A stretch of 9,300 bases of DNA, from positions 1 to 9,300 of the forward strand of contig PCUH01000318.1 in assembly GCA_002770955.1 (NCBI GenBank), in the 5' to 3' direction. How positions within the stretch are numbered: the stretch's first letter is position 1; every line of letters starts with the position of its first letter. The notes below the pieces were generated by a model. It did no database searches and was not told the DNA's origin. It worked only from the letters and a program-made list of their open reading frames with translations. This document shows positions 7,814-9,300 of this stretch, piece after piece. A program made the translations under genes and the position numbers. Source of the stretch: Flavobacteriales bacterium CG18_big_fil_WC_8_21_14_2_50_32_9 (lineage in GTDB: Bacteria > Bacteroidota > Bacteroidia > Flavobacteriales_E > Vicingaceae).

Positions 7814-8272
7814 TTATTTATTCATTTCAATTATCATTATCATTAACCCTACTATCGTGAATATTGGTATTAATACTTGAGCAAAACTGAATAGAAAGTC
7901 TGTCCACATTATTTTTCTATTTCTTGGATACTTTGTCCATAATCCACCTATTGGACTTCCCCCAATCGTACTTGAAACGGAGGTGATATATGGGTCAGTT
8001 CCCTTCCAAACTTTAAAAAGTTTTCTAAGCAAATGGTAATATCCAAGATAAATAATTGAAATTGACATTACCAACAATGTCATTCCTTTTTCTATTGTAA
8101 AAATGTCAGCAAATTCAAACAGAATTCCGATGATAAAGGAAATTATAGATGCTATGAGACATTTGCGAAAAATTTTTGGGTTTCTTAAATCGTCAGATAT
8201 TGTAAACACAATTAGTCCAACCAATAAGGAATATCCAAAAACGCCATATTTCAGTATCTCTATTCCGTTCAT
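7814..8272 (-). CDS. Small four-helix membrane protein, unknown function (gene B)
   Basis: This 152-residue protein has four predicted membrane helices (about 9-25, 38-55, 63-82 and 126-148). Arg/Lys-rich stretches at 30-37 and 83-120 put both main polar loops in the cytoplasm by the positive-inside rule, with the N-terminus outside. The loop between helices 3 and 4 is the largest soluble part and carries a Gly/Ser/Pro-rich stretch (SSTIGGSPIGGLW, about 100-112). There is no signal peptide, catalytic motif or family I can name. ATG at 8272 is the only sensible start: an in-frame TAA lies 6 bases upstream, and no Shine-Dalgarno is present. The gene fits tightly between inverted repeats. It lies downstream of the carrier-like gene on the same strand, with 46 bases between them, and may be read from the same upstream promoter. 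Confidence 0.7.
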   Translation of the reverse strand: MNGIEILKYGVFGYSLLVGLIVFTISDDLRNPKIFRKCLIASIISFIIGILFEFADIFTIEKGMTLLVMSISIIYLGYYHLLRKLFKVWKGTDPYITSVSSTIGGSPIGGLWTKYPRNRKIMWTDFLFSFAQVLIPIFTIVGLMIMIIEMNK

Positions 8273-8280
8273 TTTTTAAA

Positions 8281-8317
8281 TGTGTGCCAACGAAACCCTT
8301 GCTGTTGTGCTTAGTAC
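8281..8317. repeat. Junction of the two cassette-like units
   Basis: On the minus strand this reads GTACTAAGCACAAC (end of unit A), 12 bases AGCAAGGGTTTC, then GTTGGCACACA (start of unit B). The outer halves do not pair with each other beyond CAAC/GTTG; each instead pairs with the far end of its own unit. This is expected if units move as circles cut at GTTG. Joining the ends of unit A would create a stem of 14 base pairs (one mismatch) with a 12-base loop. Confidence 0.5.
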
Positions 8318-8318
8318 A

Positions 8319-9017
8319 TTATTGTCCAACATAATCCAGTTGAGTATTCATTGATATAATTTTTTTATCCTCTTCGGATTGCCAATCTACAATCATATCA
8401 TAGACTAATCTCTTAATCTCTGGAATATTTATTGTTTGTTTATACTTTCTTGAATCAATGTAATTTTCTGAACTTAATTTTTCTGCAAGTTCTCCCAAAT
8501 CATTAACAGGAAATGATTTTCCATATCGATTTGATAATTTCCAACCTATCCATGATGTTGCGAATAAAAGAAGTCCAATAATAAAATTAGAACTAAACAT
8601 AACAATCACGGAAGCTATAAAAGATAAGATCAAGGTTAAAATCACGTATCCTGGTGGAGTCAGTTTCGGTATTTTAACATAAAATTCTGCAAAAACATCA
8701 TCCCATAATTGTCTACGTCCTTTTCTCTGAAATAAATCACGAAGTCTCGTTTTTGGAAGTAATTCTTTATCCGAAATTTTTAATTTGTCAGTAAGGTGTT
8801 TTCTCAATTTATAAAAAACAATCTGTGAAGTACATTCTTCTCCTTCTTTATAGTTTAGTCTTGATATCACTCTATCAGCTAGTTGATCGATTGTAATTAG
8901 ATTTTCTATCTCGTAATCTGAAAACTCAAATTTGAAAGAATCTTGTAGTTTTCCAAGAATATCTTCAAAATCTTCTGAATCAATATTTAAAGTTTCAAGT
9001 TCCTTCATGTCTCTCAT
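8319..9017 (-). CDS. Acyl-carrier-like N-terminus fused to a membrane hairpin, unknown function (gene A)
   Basis: This is a protein of 232 residues when started at ATG 9017. GTG at 9029 is in frame but lies in the boundary repeat, and ATG 9008 is also possible. Residues about 10-54 follow helix II to helix IV of acyl carrier proteins: NIDSEDFEDILGKLQDSF, then FEFSDYEIENLITIDQLAD. D13-S14 occupy the place of the DSL phosphopantetheine site, with Glu instead of Leu. Helix I of a normal carrier is absent, so modification of S14 is uncertain. A polar middle (CTSQIVFYKLRKHL, 62-75; LPKTRLRDLFQRKGRRQLW, 87-105) leads to two membrane helices (about 123-141 and 144-160) with a very short turn, then a soluble C-terminus. 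I cannot name the family. A membrane-tethered carrier-like or protein-interaction domain is the best reading. The stop codon lies 1 base from the right arm of its own inverted repeat. Confidence 0.65.
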   Translation of the reverse strand: MRDMKELETLNIDSEDFEDILGKLQDSFKFEFSDYEIENLITIDQLADRVISRLNYKEGEECTSQIVFYKLRKHLTDKLKISDKELLPKTRLRDLFQRKGRRQLWDDVFAEFYVKIPKLTPPGYVILTLILSFIASVIVMFSSNFIIGLLLFATSWIGWKLSNRYGKSFPVNDLGELAEKLSSENYIDSRKYKQTINIPEIKRLVYDMIVDWQSEEDKKIISMNTQLDYVGQ

Positions 9018-9018
9018 T

Positions 9019-9032
9019 GTATTAAGCACAAC
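9019..9032. repeat. Proximal boundary repeat of unit A
   Basis: The plus strand reads GTATTAAGCACAAC. Its reverse complement GTTGTGCTTAATAC matches the plus-strand GTTGTGCTTAGTAC at 8304-8317 at 13 of 14 positions. It sits immediately upstream of gene A, leaving room for only a minimal leader after the boundary. The core GTTGTGC differs at one position from the integron core-site pattern GTTRRRY. Confidence 0.6.
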
Positions 9033-9043
9033 TTATAGAAATG

Positions 9044-9106
9044 TACACCTTTAGCATACATATCTAACTAATTTTGGTTAGATATATACACCTTTTGGGT
9101 ATTTAT
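9044..9106 (-). promoter_or_regulatory. Operator-like direct repeats around a hairpin, upstream of gene A
   Basis: Two 20-base direct repeats beginning TACACCTTT (9044-9063 and 9087-9106, 15 of 20 matching) flank a perfect 9-bp inverted repeat ATATCTAAC/GTTAGATAT with an 8-base loop (9060-9068 and 9077-9085). The second repeat, seen on the minus strand as ATACCCAAAAGGTGTAT, is itself nearly palindromic. The arrangement looks like binding sites for a dimeric regulator, or a leader structure in the gene A transcript. There is no T-run after the hairpin on either strand. Confidence 0.4.
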
Positions 9107-9115
9107 ATTTTTCTT

Positions 9116-9123
9116 CAAATATA
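9116..9123 (-). promoter_or_regulatory. Bacteroidota-type -7 promoter element upstream of gene A
   Basis: The minus strand reads TATATTTG, matching TAnnTTTG exactly. A TTG lies 14 bases further upstream, which is closer than the usual -33 spacing. A transcript from here would start near 9108, pass through the operator-like repeats and hairpin, and reach gene A at 9017. The promoter is outside the cassette-like units, so both genes could depend on it. Confidence 0.35.
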
Positions 9124-9227
9124 AAAAAAATAACGTACAACCCATCAGAAAACTAATTCTTAATCCTTTTGTTTCTTTGAGGGATTGAGTTAAATCATTA
9201 GAAAGTAATTCTATTTCTTTTCAAGTC
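9124..9227. other. Intergenic spacer with no supported gene
   Basis: AT-rich DNA lies between the promoter-like box and the stop codon of the gene at the right edge. A weak AATCC/GGATT stem with a long loop is visible around 9153-9186. It is too weak to call a terminator for the minus-strand gene that ends at 9228. Nothing else is supported. Confidence 0.4.
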
Positions 9228-9300
9228 CTAACGAGTAACCGTAAATTCTTTGGTAATAAAATCTTCAAAATCACTTTTTCCTTTCACAATAATATCTTCG
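9228..9300 (-). CDS. C-terminal end of a minus-strand gene, function unknown
   Basis: The last 73 bases are open in one minus-strand frame, reading EDIIVKGKSDFEDFITKEF then TVTR and a TAG stop at 9228-9230. The other two minus-strand frames hit stops within ten codons. The composition (charged and aromatic residues in a helix-like pattern) is plausible for a protein C-terminus. A plus-strand frame is also open here but has low-complexity Phe/Asn/Lys-rich content. With 23 residues no family can be assigned. Confidence 0.4.
   Translation of the reverse strand, partial: EDIIVKGKSDFEDFITKEFTVTR

Larger units (their letters stand above)
7800..9032 (-). mobile_element. Candidate tandem pair of gene cassettes with matched boundary repeats
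   Basis: Two compact minus-strand genes are each enclosed by an inverted repeat peculiar to that gene. Read on the coding strand, unit A is GTTGTGCTTAATAC, gene, GTACTAAGCACAAC; unit B is GTTGGCACACA, gene, CGTGTGCCAAC. Each unit therefore starts GTTG and ends CAAC, and both ends continue AGC. Genes fill the units nearly completely: 1 base separates the repeat from each end of gene A (using ATG 9017), and 8 and 3 bases separate the repeat from the start and stop of gene B. Integron cassettes follow the same rule (GTT start, complementary AAC end), but the joint here is much shorter than a typical attC and no integrase is in the window. The mobile-cassette reading is inference. Confidence 0.4.

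Noticed and set aside
8281..8317. Classical integron attC site
   Set aside because: The interval is only 37 bases, lacks the paired inner L boxes, and the core GTTGGCA does not fit GTTRRRY. Only the cassette-like logic is retained as a hypothesis.
9018..9029. GTG at 9029 as the start of gene A
   Set aside because: It lies inside the boundary inverted repeat and adds only four residues without pattern. ATG 9017 or 9008 is more likely.
7800..9032. CRISPR array or insertion sequence
   Set aside because: There are no regularly spaced direct repeats, no transposase, and the flanking repeats differ between the two genes.

Overview
The window is AT-rich chromosomal DNA from a member of the Bacteroidota, probably a flavobacterium-like or related lineage. 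The evidence is the set of protein families present (a YfiR-like/SpoIIE sensor phosphatase, a giant periplasmic TPR protein and a plug-less outer-membrane barrel), promoter -7 elements of the TAnnTTTG type, the lack of Shine-Dalgarno sequences, and small GC-rich palindromic repeats of kinds common in Bacteroidota genomes. The species cannot be named from this sequence.

Layout. Positions 1-2603 carry two minus-strand genes. The first in transcription order is an FtsE-type ABC ATPase (1878-2603). After it comes a membrane-anchored PP2C/SpoIIE phosphatase with a periplasmic YfiR-like domain, which starts at TTG 1808 and runs off the left edge. Its catalytic domain carries an in-frame, GC-rich, multi-palindrome insert (about 417-485). 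Divergent from ftsE, across a 182-bp intergenic region, lie two plus-strand genes: a 1034-residue secreted TPR protein (2786-5890) and a 561-residue outer-membrane beta-barrel protein (5990-7675). These look like a periplasm/outer-membrane pair.

Positions 7676-7799 are gene-free and full of small palindromic repeats. From 7800 to 9032 there are two compact minus-strand genes: a four-helix membrane protein (7814-8272) and a protein with an acyl-carrier-like N-terminus plus a membrane hairpin (8319-9017). Each gene is tightly enclosed by its own inverted repeat (GTGTGCCAAC and GTTGTGCTTARTAC respectively). The units begin GTTG and end CAACAGC on the coding strand, which is the logic of gene cassettes. 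Upstream of the first unit is a TAnnTTTG promoter-like box followed by a hairpin between two operator-like direct repeats. The last 73 bases hold the C-terminal end of another minus-strand gene.

The left and middle parts look like ordinary core cell-envelope genes. The right part (7676-9300) looks like accessory DNA. The most unusual observations are the cassette-like pair with matched boundary repeats and the palindromic element read through as protein inside the phosphatase domain. No tRNA, rRNA, CRISPR array or transposase is visible.
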